The notes under the pieces are model-generated. The model was not told where the DNA came from. It made no database searches and worked only from the letters and a program-made list of their open reading frames with translations. Positions 45,383-53,920 of a stretch of DNA of 64,000 bases are shown here, piece after piece (the first letter of the stretch is position 1; each line of letters opens with the position of its first letter). The position numbers were made by a program, and so were the translations under genes. The DNA comes from Flavobacteriales bacterium (GTDB taxonomy: Bacteria; Bacteroidota; Bacteroidia; Flavobacteriales_F; PHOS-HE28), in contig JADKFY010000003.1 in the NCBI GenBank assembly GCA_016717305.1, forward strand, positions 307,227 through 371,226, in the 5' to 3' direction.

Positions 45383-46159
45383 TTACCTCTTGCCTGAACT
45401 CTTCCCGCGCATGAACTCCTTTGCATTGCGCATAAGGCTACCGGCGAAAATGAATTCGTTCAGGTCCTGGTTGTCGGTATCCAGCAATTCATCGCGAGAA
45501 CCGGTCCATGCCAGCCGTCCACCACTTATGAAAAGAATGTTCTCCCCAATTTCCATCACCGAATTCATGTCGTGTGTGATCACGATCGTGGTGGTGTTGA
45601 ACTCTTCGGTCAACTCCTTGATCAGGTCGTCGATCAAAATGCTGGTCTGTGGGTCCAAGCCGCTGTTCGGTTCATCCACAAAGAGATACTCCGGGTTCAT
45701 GGCGATCGCCCTGGCAATTCCGACGCGCTTCTGCATACCTCCGCTCAATTCAGCAGGGAACAGTTTGTCCTTGTCCATAATGTTTACACGCTGCAAGCAC
45801 GTATGCGCGCGTTCGGCCATTTCAGACTTTGGCATTTCACCGAACATTTGCAACGGGAACATCACGTTCTGGAGCACTGTTAGGCTGTCGAACAATGCCG
45901 AACCCTGAAAGAGCATGCCGATACGTTTACGGATATCCCGTTTCTCGTCCACTTCCATGGCGTGGAAGGACTTGCCGTCGTATAGCACCTCTCCTTCCTC
46001 GGGTTGATGGAGGCCCACGATGCATTTGGCCAAAACGCTTTTTCCGGAACCGCTCTTCCCAATGATCTGGTTGATGCGGCCTTTGTAGAACTTGGCGTTG
46101 ATGTCGGTAAGCACCTGGACCTTCCCGAACCGCTTGCTGAGATGCTTGACCTCGATCAT
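45383..46159 (-). CDS. mlaF: MlaF-like ABC transporter ATP-binding protein
   Basis: ATPase of an MCE-type lipid transporter that keeps outer-membrane lipid asymmetry. Walker A GKSGSGKS, FQGSALFDSLTV (the MlaF-type Q-loop), signature LSGGMQKR, Walker B YLFVDEPNSGLDP and switch ITHDMNSV are present in 258 residues. The start overlaps the permease gene by 4 bases (ATGA). An MlaD-type MCE protein is not adjacent in the window. FQGSALFDSLTV and the partner gene support this over a generic ABC ATPase. Confidence 0.9.
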   Translation of the reverse strand: MIEVKHLSKRFGKVQVLTDINAKFYKGRINQIIGKSGSGKSVLAKCIVGLHQPEEGEVLYDGKSFHAMEVDEKRDIRKRIGMLFQGSALFDSLTVLQNVMFPLQMFGEMPKSEMAERAHTCLQRVNIMDKDKLFPAELSGGMQKRVGIARAIAMNPEYLFVDEPNSGLDPQTSILIDDLIKELTEEFNTTTIVITHDMNSVMEIGENILFISGGRLAWTGSRDELLDTDNQDLNEFIFAGSLMRNAKEFMRGKSSGKR

Positions 46160-46896
46160 ATCAACAGCATTTGCGTAAGGGCATAATTGGCGATGAGGAT
46201 CACCACATCGCTATAGACCACGGCTTTGGTGCTGCTAATGCCAACTTCGCGTGTACCACCCTTCGTGTAATACCCTTGGTACGCGGATACGGTGGCGATA
46301 ACGAAGGCGAATACGACGGTCTTGATCAAGGCATAGACCACGTGGTAGGGGATGAATCCGGATTGGATCCCTTGCAGATAGTCCACGGAACTGACAATGC
46401 CAGTGGCCATTCCGACCAAATAGCCTCCAAAAATGCTGAGGAACATGCTCACGATCACCAAGAAAGGGTTGATCAACACCGTTGCGATGACCTTGGGAAG
46501 AATGAGGTAACCGGCTGAATTAACGCCCATTATGTCCAGCGCATCGATCTGTTCGTTCACCCGCATGGAGCCGATCTCCGCAGCGATGTTGGATCCCACC
46601 TTCCCAGCTAGGATAAGTGCGATAATGGTAGGGCTGAACTCAAGGATGGTGCTTTGACGGGTTGCGAAACCCACCACCCAGGCCTGGATAAGGGGGCTGT
46701 CTATGTTCGTCTTGGTCTGGATGGTGATCACGGCACCCATAAAGAAGGAGAGCAGAGCCACGATACCTAAGCTCTTGATCCCCAGAAGGTCCATCTCTTC
46801 CAGCGTACGGTTCAAATAGATCTTGAACCGCTCTGGCCGGGTAAATGTGGCCTTCAGCAGAATAAAGTACCGACCGATGTGCGCAAGTGTGCCCAT
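46156..46896 (-). CDS. mlaE: MlaE-like ABC transporter permease
   Basis: Inner-membrane permease of the MCE/Mla lipid transport system, 246 residues with five to six helices. Family features: GALISFFMGAVITIQ-like entry (seen as ALLSFFMGAVITIQTKTN), the conserved EIGSMRVNEQIDALDIMG block and a final YSDVVILIANYALTQ. A promoter-like TAATTTCG (46919-46912, minus strand) lies 15 bp upstream. It is cotranscribed with mlaF. Confidence 0.92.
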   Translation of the reverse strand: MGTLAHIGRYFILLKATFTRPERFKIYLNRTLEEMDLLGIKSLGIVALLSFFMGAVITIQTKTNIDSPLIQAWVVGFATRQSTILEFSPTIIALILAGKVGSNIAAEIGSMRVNEQIDALDIMGVNSAGYLILPKVIATVLINPFLVIVSMFLSIFGGYLVGMATGIVSSVDYLQGIQSGFIPYHVVYALIKTVVFAFVIATVSAYQGYYTKGGTREVGISSTKAVVYSDVVILIANYALTQMLLI

Positions 46897-46911
46897 TCTT
46901 CAGGAATGGCG

Positions 46912-46919
46912 CGAAATTA
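46912..46919 (-). promoter_or_regulatory. putative mlaE promoter -7 element
   Basis: TAATTTCG on the minus strand, 7 of 8 to TAnnTTTG, 15 bp before the mlaE ATG. A divergent TAGTTTCG (46957-46964) faces the lipoprotein gene, only 6 bp from its ATG. Confidence 0.35.
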
Positions 46920-46970
46920 GGCCAAGGGATACGAGCACCACCGGATCCAACGTTCGTAGTTTCGCACCCC

Positions 46971-47225
46971 ATGGCGCTGATAAGGTCCATTTCCGTGATA
47001 TTCCAGCATGCAGCAACGTTGCTGGTAGTAGGCTCGTTGGTTACGGCTTGTGCAAGTCAACCCAAGAAATACCGGAAGAAAAAGGAGTGCGATTGCCCAA
47101 AATGGAACCAACTCAAAGCAGATCCCGGAAATTCGGTACGGGCTTGCGGAAATGATCGGCCAAGCACCTATTTTTGCCATCCCCCGATCAAGACCCCGAC
47201 AATCTCGCCTAACGATCCCTCCTAG
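46971..47225 (+). CDS. small lipoprotein
   Basis: 84 residues. A lipoprotein signal peptide ends in the lipobox VTAC (LLVVGSLVTACASQP), followed by a lysine run and CDCPKWN, a short motif I associate with small Bacteroidota lipoproteins of unknown function. The ATG at 46971 is chosen because it starts the signal peptide. The stop TAG shares its last base with the GTG start of the SprT-like gene, indicating coupling. No function can be assigned. Confidence 0.65.
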   Translation: MALIRSISVIFQHAATLLVVGSLVTACASQPKKYRKKKECDCPKWNQLKADPGNSVRACGNDRPSTYFCHPPIKTPTISPNDPS

Positions 47226-47866
47226 TGCCCAACACGCTTGCCATATCCAACGTCGATGCGCTAAAGAAGCATGTGCCTTCTGCGGCTTGGCCTGTTATCG
47301 TTAGTTGGCTGCGGCGCAATCCACTGGAGGTAAAGATCGTACGGCCGCGCCAGACCAAATTGGGCGATTACCGAAGTGCGCACGGCAACAAGCCTCACCG
47401 GGTGTCAGTGAACAACGACCTGAACAAGTACGCTTTTCTGGTGACCTTGATCCACGAGTTCGCACATTACACGACCTACAAGAACACACGACGTTGGTCC
47501 AACCCACATGGTGCTGCTTGGAAAGGTGAGTACGCCAAGTTGATGCGACCCTTCATGACACGATCGGTGTTCCCGGCGGACGTGTTGCATGCCATGAAGC
47601 ACCACCTGCATGATGCTCCCGCCAGCAGCTGCACGGACAAGGGCCTAATGCGGGTGCTCCGGAACTACGACCGTGACCCTCGCCAGTTGTTGGAGGATCT
47701 TCCGGATCGCTCCATTTTCCGGTTCCATGAACGTGTATTCGTCAAGGGGCCACAGTTGCGGAAACGCTTCAAGTGCCAGTGCTTGAACGACCGTCGTAAT
47801 TACATTATTGACCCCTTGGCCGAAGTGCATGTGCATGGCCCTATGGTGGTCCGGAAGGCCTCTTGA
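47225..47866 (+). CDS. SprT-like zinc metalloprotease-domain protein
   Basis: 213 residues with the gluzincin motif HEFAH inside VTLIHEFAHYTTYKN, the next conserved stretch PHGAAWKGEYAKLM and a C-terminal zinc-ribbon-like part of which only CQC is evident. This corresponds to the SprT-like family, related to the DNA-protein-crosslink protease Spartan; the bacterial role is not established. GTG start at 47225, overlapping the lipoprotein stop by one base. The next gene starts 15 bp after the stop, so all three may be one transcript. Confidence 0.82.
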   Translation: MPNTLAISNVDALKKHVPSAAWPVIVSWLRRNPLEVKIVRPRQTKLGDYRSAHGNKPHRVSVNNDLNKYAFLVTLIHEFAHYTTYKNTRRWSNPHGAAWKGEYAKLMRPFMTRSVFPADVLHAMKHHLHDAPASSCTDKGLMRVLRNYDRDPRQLLEDLPDRSIFRFHERVFVKGPQLRKRFKCQCLNDRRNYIIDPLAEVHVHGPMVVRKAS

Positions 47867-47881
47867 GCCTTCGCCTCTCCC

Positions 47882-48973
47882 ATGACCAACCCGAACACGT
47901 ACTGCGTTATCATGGCCGGTGGTGTTGGCAGCCGCTTCTGGCCCATGAGCCGAAGTGCCCATCCGAAGCAATTCTTGGATTTTCTAGGCACCGGGCGCAC
48001 CTTGTTGCAACAGACCTACGATCGGTTCTTGGCCATATGCCCTGCGGAGAACATCTTGATCGTGACCAATGATCGGTACACCGAGTTGGTAAAGGAACAA
48101 TTACCGGACATCAAAGATGCCCAAGTATTGACCGAACCCTTCCGCCGGAACACGGCACCTTGTGTTGCTTACGCAAGTCAGGTGATCGCTGCACGTAACC
48201 AGGATGCCTTCATGATCGTGGCCCCGAGCGATCATCTTGTGCTGAAGGAAGAAGCATTCCAACGAACGATCGAGCTGGCCTTGCAACAAGCAGGCGGCAC
48301 GGATTGCTTGGTTACGCTGGGCATGATGCCCAACCGGCCGGATACGGGTTACGGGTACATCCAGTTCGAAGAGAATGATGGAGCCCTGCATCCGAAGGTG
48401 AAAAAGGTAAAGACCTTCACGGAGAAGCCGGACCACGAAACCGCTGTTCGATTCTTGGAAAGTGGCGATTTTCTTTGGAATGCCGGCATCTTCATCTGGA
48501 GCGTTGCCAGCATTCGAAAGGCCTTTGCAGAACACCTCCCTGAAATGGATGCCACGTTCAACGCGGGGGCCAATATCTACGGTACTGCGGCTGAAGCTGA
48601 TTTCATACAAGGGTGCTATGCCGATTGCCAGAATGTGAGCATCGATTATGGCATAATGGAAAAGGCCAAGAACGTTTACACGGTGGTAAGCGAGTTCGGG
48701 TGGAGCGACTTGGGCACTTGGGGCAGCTTGTATACCCATTTGCCGAAGGACACGAACGACAACGCCTACATAGGCCACGAAGTGAAATTGTACGATTGTG
48801 CACGCAATGTCGTTCACGCCAACGACGGCAGGCTTTTGGTGCTCCAAGGCCTTGAGGATTTTATCGTAGTAAGCACCAAGGATGCGTTGCTCGTTTGCCG
48901 AAAGCAGGATGAACAGCAGATCAAACAGTATGTGAACGACCTCACTGCTGAGAGTGGTGATCGCTACGTTTGA
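47882..48973 (+). CDS. manC: mannose-1-phosphate guanylyltransferase
   Basis: Forms GDP-mannose from GTP and mannose 1-phosphate for surface polysaccharides. The nucleotidyltransferase signature AGGVGSRFWPMSRSAHPKQF is at residues 12-31. It is followed by EPFRRNTAPCVAYAS, MIVAPSDHLV, TLGMMPNRPDTGYGYI, FTEKPD, WNAGIFIW and FGWSDLGTWGS, all of the ManC/AlgA type. At 363 residues only the transferase domain is present, not the C-terminal phosphomannose-isomerase domain of bifunctional ManC. The 142-bp gap to rnd holds a promoter-like element only. Confidence 0.94.
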   Translation: MTNPNTYCVIMAGGVGSRFWPMSRSAHPKQFLDFLGTGRTLLQQTYDRFLAICPAENILIVTNDRYTELVKEQLPDIKDAQVLTEPFRRNTAPCVAYASQVIAARNQDAFMIVAPSDHLVLKEEAFQRTIELALQQAGGTDCLVTLGMMPNRPDTGYGYIQFEENDGALHPKVKKVKTFTEKPDHETAVRFLESGDFLWNAGIFIWSVASIRKAFAEHLPEMDATFNAGANIYGTAAEADFIQGCYADCQNVSIDYGIMEKAKNVYTVVSEFGWSDLGTWGSLYTHLPKDTNDNAYIGHEVKLYDCARNVVHANDGRLLVLQGLEDFIVVSTKDALLVCRKQDEQQIKQYVNDLTAESGDRYV

Positions 48974-49070
48974 GGTAGCTGAGAGCGAGTCATTCGCTCC
49001 GCTTGTGGAACAGTCCTTAAGATGGCGGTCCCAAGCTAATTACGGCTTTACAGCCAGGTGCCATTCCCCG

Positions 49071-49078
49071 TACCTTCG
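49071..49078 (+). promoter_or_regulatory. putative rnd promoter -7 element
   Basis: TACCTTCG, 7 of 8 to TAnnTTTG, 37 bp before the GTG start of rnd; identical to the purS element. Confidence 0.3.
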
Positions 49079-49115
49079 CACCGCATCGCCCACAGGGGCA
49101 GGCTGATAGACCCCC

Positions 49116-50240
49116 GTGGCGGAATTTGAACTCATTACCACAAAGCAGGCGCTGATCGCCTGCATGGAACGGCTTGCCTCGGAGAAAGTACTGGCCCTTG
49201 ATACGGAGGCTTCCAGTTTCCACCGGTTCAAGGAACGCGTTTGTTTGGTGCAATTGAGCACCAGAGGTCAAACGTTCTTGATAGATCCCATGGCAGTGCC
49301 GGACTTGGCCCCTTTGGGTAAGCTATTGGCCGATCCGGGTATGGAGATCGTGATCCACGATGCGGACTACGATCTACGAATGCTGGCGAAACACCACGGG
49401 ATCAGGGTGGAGAACGTGTTCGATACGTTGGTTGCCGCAGAATTGGTGAACGAACCGGAGATCGGTCTGGCCGCCTTGCTTGGCAAATACCAAGGGCTGG
49501 TGATCGACAAGAAATTCCAAAAGGCGGACTGGAGCAAACGCCCATTGCCGGCACCCATGCTGGACTACGCAGCCGGCGACACCTCGCATTTGATCGCGTT
49601 ACGTGATATCCTGGAAGAAAAGTTGCAGCAAAAGAAGCGTTTGAGTTGGGCCCAGGAAGAGTTCGCCTTGTTGCCGAACATGCCTTTCAGCCAAGCGGCG
49701 AATGAAGAACCCGGGTTTCTGCGCATGAAAGGAGCAAAGTCGCTGAAGCCCGATCAACTGGCGGTCCTACGCGAATTGCACGTTTGGCGTGACCAGATCG
49801 CAGAACAGCAGGATCGTGCCGCCTTTATGGTCTTAGGGAACGATGTGCTACTGGCTTTGGCGAAGGAACCACCGAATGGGATAGAGGAGGTCGGTGCCTT
49901 AAAGGGCGTGAATGAGCGGATCATCGAGCGCTATGGCAAGCAAGTAATGATGGCCATCAAGCGTGGGCAGGACTTACCCAAAGAGCAATGGCCACGCACC
50001 GAACGTCCAAAACGGTGGAACCGTGACAACGACTATGAGGAACGGTTCAAACGGTTGAAACAGGTACGCGAAGAATTGACCTCAGCACATGACCTTCGGC
50101 CTGGGATCGTTGCAGCGAACCAGTTACTGGCTGATATTGCCCGCACACTTCCAGGGGACATTGCGGCTTTGGGAGCCCTCCCGGGAATGCGGAAGTACCA
50201 AGTGGAGAACTTCGGTGCGGCTTTGCTGAAAGTCCTGTGA
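49116..50240 (+). CDS. rnd: ribonuclease D
   Basis: 3'-5' exoribonuclease acting in tRNA maturation. The DEDDy motifs are visible: exo I LALDTEASSF, exo II VIHDADYDLRML and exo III DYAAGDTSHLIALRD (Y and D). They are followed by an HRDC domain from MKGAKSLKPDQLAVLREL and a second helical repeat (RPGIVAANQLLADIARTLPGD split in the C-terminal region). 374 residues, the normal size. GTG start (MAEFELITTKQ). Not in an operon; the sulfur locus begins downstream. Confidence 0.93.
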   Translation: MAEFELITTKQALIACMERLASEKVLALDTEASSFHRFKERVCLVQLSTRGQTFLIDPMAVPDLAPLGKLLADPGMEIVIHDADYDLRMLAKHHGIRVENVFDTLVAAELVNEPEIGLAALLGKYQGLVIDKKFQKADWSKRPLPAPMLDYAAGDTSHLIALRDILEEKLQQKKRLSWAQEEFALLPNMPFSQAANEEPGFLRMKGAKSLKPDQLAVLRELHVWRDQIAEQQDRAAFMVLGNDVLLALAKEPPNGIEEVGALKGVNERIIERYGKQVMMAIKRGQDLPKEQWPRTERPKRWNRDNDYEERFKRLKQVREELTSAHDLRPGIVAANQLLADIARTLPGDIAALGALPGMRKYQVENFGAALLKVL

Positions 50241-50261
50241 TCAGGCCAAGTGAATTACTCG

Positions 50262-50275
50262 GTGATGATGGTCAC
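50262..50275 (+). promoter_or_regulatory. candidate Crp/Fnr binding site upstream of tauE
   Basis: GTGATGATGGTCAC, of the form GTGA-N6-TCAC, flanked G/C. Its centre (50268.5) lies 29.5 bp upstream of the first base of a perfect TAnnTTTG promoter element. Two similar sites occur at 54626 and 54658 with the same spacing. Confidence 0.65.
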
Positions 50276-50297
50276 CATCTCCCCTGTTCAGCTCTGG

Positions 50298-50305
50298 TAC
50301 TTTTG
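50298..50305 (+). promoter_or_regulatory. putative tauE promoter -7 element
   Basis: TACTTTTG, perfect TAnnTTTG, 64 bp before the tauE ATG and without a -33 TTG, as expected if an activator bound at 50262-50275 replaces it. Confidence 0.5.
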
Positions 50306-50369
50306 TGCTCAAATGGCACTTGGGATATTCTTCAATCTATCGTTCCGTTGCGTTGACCTGCTTCCCTGA

Positions 50370-50942
50370 ATGATGGAGGTGGCAGGTTACCTCGGTGCGG
50401 TCCTCATGGGAATTTCCCTAGGCCTTTTCGGCGGTGGAGGTTCCATACTCTCTGTGCCGATCCTTGTCTATCTCTTCGGCCTTGATGCAATTTCCGCAAC
50501 GGGCTTGTCTCTTTTCATTGTAGGCACAACAAGTGCAGCGGGATTGACCAACTACCACCGGCAAGGGAACATTGAATGGCGCACTGCAGCGCTTTTCGGC
50601 GGCGCTTCCTTGTTGAGCGTATTTGCCACGCGTCGTTGGTTGATGCCGGCTTTGCCCGATCCGCTTTTCCACATGGGGGAGCTTACTGTGCCCAAGGACA
50701 CTGCGATCCTCGGACTGTTTGCGGTGGTCATGGTACTTGCGGCCTGGTCCATGTTACGCAAACGCAAGGCCGTTCCAACCAAGGACGCAGGAAAAGACCA
50801 ATTGCTTCCTCTACTATTGATCGGCTTGGCAGTCGGTGTATTGACGGGCCTGCTTGGTGCGGGCGGCGGATTTGTGATCGTGCCTGCCTTGGTGGTGATC
50901 GCTGGTGTTGAAATGAAAAGGCCGTGGGCACATCGTTGCTGA
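50370..50942 (+). CDS. tauE: TauE/SafE-family sulfur-compound permease, N-terminal part (frameshifted)
   Basis: First three quarters of a full-length TauE/SafE membrane permease. The two repeat motifs LGLFGGGGSILSVPILVYL (residues 18-36) and LTGLLGAGGGFVIVPALVV (near residue 160) are intact. The frame runs out at MKRPWAHRC-stop, whereas relatives read PMKKAVGTSLLI, which continues in the next frame. Adding one A to the run at 50916-50919 restores a protein ending at 51169. The family exports sulfite, thiosulfate-like or other anions; the neighbours point to a sulfur compound. It is the first gene of the sulfur locus. Confidence 0.85.
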   Translation: MMEVAGYLGAVLMGISLGLFGGGGSILSVPILVYLFGLDAISATGLSLFIVGTTSAAGLTNYHRQGNIEWRTAALFGGASLLSVFATRRWLMPALPDPLFHMGELTVPKDTAILGLFAVVMVLAAWSMLRKRKAVPTKDAGKDQLLPLLLIGLAVGVLTGLLGAGGGFVIVPALVVIAGVEMKRPWAHRC

Positions 50943-51169
50943 TCGTCTCCGCAAACGCTTTCATCGGATTTCTTGGTGACCGCCAGGTACATCTGATCGA
51001 TCACGCTCCCTTGCTTTTTATGTTCATTGCCTTGGCGATCGGAGGCATTTTTGTAGGTGGCTTTTTGGCCAAGCGGATCGATGGGAACCGACTACGCCCC
51101 GGCTTCGGTTGGTTCATTCTCACCATGGGAGCCTACATCATAATTCGCGAACTTTATACCCTCTCGTAA
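50924..51169 (+). CDS. tauE: TauE/SafE-family permease, C-terminal part (frameshifted)
   Basis: The remaining ~80 residues of the same permease: VGTSLLIVSANAFIGFLGD, two hydrophobic helices and the typical end GFGWFILTMGAYIIIRELY. An internal GTG could formally start it, but no independent ribosome-binding signal or family precedent supports a separate gene. It is best read as the tail of the 50370 gene beyond a one-base deletion. The MBL-rhodanese gene starts 47 bp after its stop. Confidence 0.8.
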   Translation: MGTSLLIVSANAFIGFLGDRQVHLIDHAPLLFMFIALAIGGIFVGGFLAKRIDGNRLRPGFGWFILTMGAYIIIRELYTLS

Positions 51170-51216
51170 GTGCGCCAAATAGCGCCCCACTTTCTCTTGG
51201 CCAATAAAGAAGAAAA

Positions 51217-52629
51217 ATGAAAATAGAACAGATCTACACCGGCTGCCTTGCACAAGGAGCCTACTACATCGAGAGCAATGGCGAAGCCGCCGTGATCGAC
51301 CCATTGCGTGAATCACAACCCTACATCGACCGTGCTGAAAAGAGCGGAGCGCAGATCAAATTCGTTCTGGAGACGCACTTTCACGCGGACTTCGTGAGCG
51401 GCCACGTCGACCTTGCGAAGCGCACCGGTGCGACCATCATCTACGGACCCAATGCCGAACCTGATTTCACCGCACACATTGCTAAGGACGAGGAGGAACT
51501 GAAGATCGGCAATGTCACCATCAGGGTGTTACACACGCCGGGACATACCATGGAAAGCACCACGTATTTGTTATTGGACGAGGGCGGAAAACCGCACTGC
51601 ATCTTCAGTGGGGACACGCTCTTCATCGGCGATGTGGGCCGCCCGGACCTGGCACAGAAAATGGGCAGCCTCACAATGGAAGACTTGGCCGGGCACCTCT
51701 ATGATTCCCTGCACACGAAGATCATGACATTGCCCGATGATGTGATCGTGTATCCGGCGCACGGGGCAGGAAGCGCCTGTGGCAAGAACATGAGCAAAGA
51801 GACCTTCGATACACTTGGTCACCAGAAGGAAGTGAATTACGCATTGAAAGCGGCGACCAAAGAACAGTTCATCAAGGAGGTCACCGACGGGATCTTGCCG
51901 CCACCGGCCTACTTCCCACAGAACGTTGCCATGAACAAGGGCGCTATCCCCAGCTTGGAAACGGTCAAGGAAAAGGGCATGCGCGCATTGACCCCAGACC
52001 AAGTGGAACTGATCGCGGAGAGCGAAGGTGCTCTGGTGCTGGACACACGTGCGCCACAGACCTTCAAGGACGGATTTGTACCACGCAGCATAAACATTGG
52101 ATTGAAGGGCGATTTTGCTCCGTGGGTAGGAGCTATGATCCCCGATGTGAAGCATCCGCTGATCGTAGTGACCGATGAAGGGAGTGAGGACGAGACGGTG
52201 ACGCGGTTGGCTCGCGTGGGTTATGACAATGTGTTCGGTTTTCTGAAGGGTGGCATTGTTGCATGGAAGGAGGCCGGTCGCGAAGTGGATTCGATCGAAA
52301 GCATTTCTGCGGAAGAGTTCGCGAAGCGAATGAAGTCCGATACGTTGAACGTTTTCGATGTGCGCAAGCCGGGAGAATGGGATGCTGAACACCTCGAGCA
52401 TGCACAGCATGCATCACTTCAGTTCCTCAACGACCACTTGGCTGAATTCAGTAAGGATCAGACGAACTACATCCATTGCGCCGGTGGATATCGCAGCATG
52501 ATCGCCTCCTCCGTGTTGAAATCGCGCGGTATCCATAACGTGGTGGACGTGGCTGGTGGATTTGCGGCGATCAAGAACACCGATCTTCCCACGACGGAAT
52601 TCGTGTGCCCGACCACGCTCAGAAAATGA
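51217..52629 (+). CDS. MBL-fold hydrolase with rhodanese domains (persulfide dioxygenase-like)
   Basis: 470 residues, cytoplasmic. The N-terminal ETHE1/BlhR-type metallo-beta-lactamase domain carries ETHFHADFVSGH, HTPGHTMES, FSGDTLFIGDVGRPDL and VYPAHGAGSACGKNMS. The family oxidises glutathione or protein persulfides to sulfite. Two rhodanese domains follow. The first (VLDTRAPQTFKDGFVPRSIN) lacks an obvious catalytic Cys. The second ends with the active loop HCAGGYRS. It thus joins persulfide oxidation with sulfur transfer. Its neighbours are sulfur transporters, another rhodanese and thioredoxin. Confidence 0.9.
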   Translation: MKIEQIYTGCLAQGAYYIESNGEAAVIDPLRESQPYIDRAEKSGAQIKFVLETHFHADFVSGHVDLAKRTGATIIYGPNAEPDFTAHIAKDEEELKIGNVTIRVLHTPGHTMESTTYLLLDEGGKPHCIFSGDTLFIGDVGRPDLAQKMGSLTMEDLAGHLYDSLHTKIMTLPDDVIVYPAHGAGSACGKNMSKETFDTLGHQKEVNYALKAATKEQFIKEVTDGILPPPAYFPQNVAMNKGAIPSLETVKEKGMRALTPDQVELIAESEGALVLDTRAPQTFKDGFVPRSINIGLKGDFAPWVGAMIPDVKHPLIVVTDEGSEDETVTRLARVGYDNVFGFLKGGIVAWKEAGREVDSIESISAEEFAKRMKSDTLNVFDVRKPGEWDAEHLEHAQHASLQFLNDHLAEFSKDQTNYIHCAGGYRSMIASSVLKSRGIHNVVDVAGGFAAIKNTDLPTTEFVCPTTLRK

Positions 52630-52631
52630 AA

Positions 52632-52747
52632 CGATCGGACGATCAGTACAATGAGACCCCATGGCAATTGGATCGATCCAATTGTGCAGCGTTCCATTGA
52701 GGCATAAATTCAATTGGCGGATCATCCAATGGTCTGATCGTCCGATC
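52632..52747. repeat. nested palindromes upstream of the yeeE/yedE pair
   Basis: A 14-bp inverted repeat, GATCGGACGATCAG (52633-52646) and CTGATCGTCCGATC (52734-52747), encloses the perfect 20-bp palindrome CAATTGGATCGATCCAATTG (52665-52684). A looser palindrome sits around CAATTGGCGGATCATCCAATGG's core at 52711-52732. It fills most of the 128-bp gap. It could be an operator, an attenuator or a short palindromic repeat element. Confidence 0.7.
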
Positions 52748-52757
52748 CAAGATCCCT

Positions 52758-53321
52758 ATGCTCGAATTCCTTAAACAACCTTGGCCCTGGTACGTAGGTG
52801 GTGCACTGATCGGGCTCACTGTACCCATCCTCCTGATCCTCGGCAACAAGACCTTTGGGATCAGTAGCTCCTTGCGACATCTCTGCGCGGCATGCCTGCC
52901 GGCGAAGATCCCTTACTTCATGTACGACTGGAAAAAGGAGGCTTGGAACTTGTTCTTCGTTGCCGGAGTATTGGGTGGTGCGATGCTGGCTGCCAATTTC
53001 CTAAGCGACCCCAACCCTTTGGTCGTTGCGGAAAGCACGAAAACCTATTTGGCCGAAAAAGGGATCACCGACACTTCTGCACTTCTCCCCGCAGAGATCT
53101 TCGCATGGGAGAACGTGCTCTCACTTCGGGGGTTCTTCTTCTTTGTGGTGGGTGGTTTCTGTGTGGGATTCGGTACACGCTATGCGGGCGGCTGCACCAG
53201 TGGTCATGCGATCATGGGCCTTAGCAACCTGCAATGGCCGAGCTTGATCGCGACGATGAGCTTCATGGTGGGTGGGGTCGTGATGACGTGGTTCATCCTT
53301 CCATATCTCCTTACACTTTGA
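52758..53321 (+). CDS. YeeE/YedE-family sulfur transporter, first half
   Basis: 187-residue membrane protein of the YeeE/YedE (TsuA-related) family, which takes up thiosulfate or related sulfur species. The conserved motif GTRYAGGCTSGHAIMG near residues 137-152 contains the substrate-conducting cysteine. LRHLCAACLPAKIPYF offers further cysteines near residue 45. Four to five hydrophobic helices. The next gene, 2 bp downstream, is the matching second half, so together they make one transporter. Confidence 0.88.
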   Translation: MLEFLKQPWPWYVGGALIGLTVPILLILGNKTFGISSSLRHLCAACLPAKIPYFMYDWKKEAWNLFFVAGVLGGAMLAANFLSDPNPLVVAESTKTYLAEKGITDTSALLPAEIFAWENVLSLRGFFFFVVGGFCVGFGTRYAGGCTSGHAIMGLSNLQWPSLIATMSFMVGGVVMTWFILPYLLTL

Positions 53322-53323
53322 TC

Positions 53324-53836
53324 ATGAAGGACGCGAAAACACCGGATCCACCGGTTGATCCGGACTTTGAACAGCGCTCACTGGATGCCGTATGCGTGGA
53401 CGAGTCGCAGCTTCAGCATCCGTGGTGGCACAATCTGAAGTACACGGCGTGGGGCCTGATGTTCGGTGTGGTCTTCGTGAAGACCGAGATCATCAGTTGG
53501 TTCCGGATCCAGGAGATGTTCCGCTTCGAGAGCTTCCACATGTACGGTGTCATCGGCACGGCCGTTTTGGTAGGAGCGATGAGTGTCATCCTCATCAAAC
53601 GCCTCAAGGCAAGAACGATGCACGGTGAAACGATCGTGATACATCCGAAGGAATTCAACAAGGGGCAGATCTACGGCGGACTGATCTTCGGCTTGGGCTG
53701 GGCCATCACGGGAGCTTGTCCTGGGCCGCTCTTTGCCCAGATGGGTGCGGGTTTCGGCGCCATCTCCATCACCTTCCTGTTCGCCGTTGTCGGCACATGG
53801 GTATATGGATTGATCCGGGAACGACTTCCGCACTGA
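53324..53836 (+). CDS. YeeE/YedE-family sulfur transporter, second half
   Basis: 170 residues from MKDAKTPDPPVDPDF at 53324 (an upstream frame extension overlaps the first half and is not used). A cytoplasmic N-terminus of about 40 residues is followed by four helices. The YeeE/YedE motif reads GWAITGACPGPLFAQMGAG, with the cysteine of the family. The tandem split into two genes is common in Bacteroidota. A bidirectional hairpin terminator follows the stop. Confidence 0.88.
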   Translation: MKDAKTPDPPVDPDFEQRSLDAVCVDESQLQHPWWHNLKYTAWGLMFGVVFVKTEIISWFRIQEMFRFESFHMYGVIGTAVLVGAMSVILIKRLKARTMHGETIVIHPKEFNKGQIYGGLIFGLGWAITGACPGPLFAQMGAGFGAISITFLFAVVGTWVYGLIRERLPH

Positions 53837-53876
53837 GCGGTGTATCGTAACCCTTTCGACCGAACTATTGGAAAAA

Positions 53877-53902
53877 CGAACGGCTCCTTTCGGAGCCGTT
53901 CG
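53877..53902. terminator. bidirectional intrinsic terminator
   Basis: CGAACGGCTCC - TTTC - GGAGCCGTTCG, an 11-bp perfect stem with a tetraloop, preceded on the plus strand by AAAAA (a U-tract for the minus strand). It lies in the 84-bp gap between the convergent yedE-like and peroxiredoxin genes. Confidence 0.85.
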
Positions 53903-53920
53903 CCTTCGTCCGGAGCAAAG

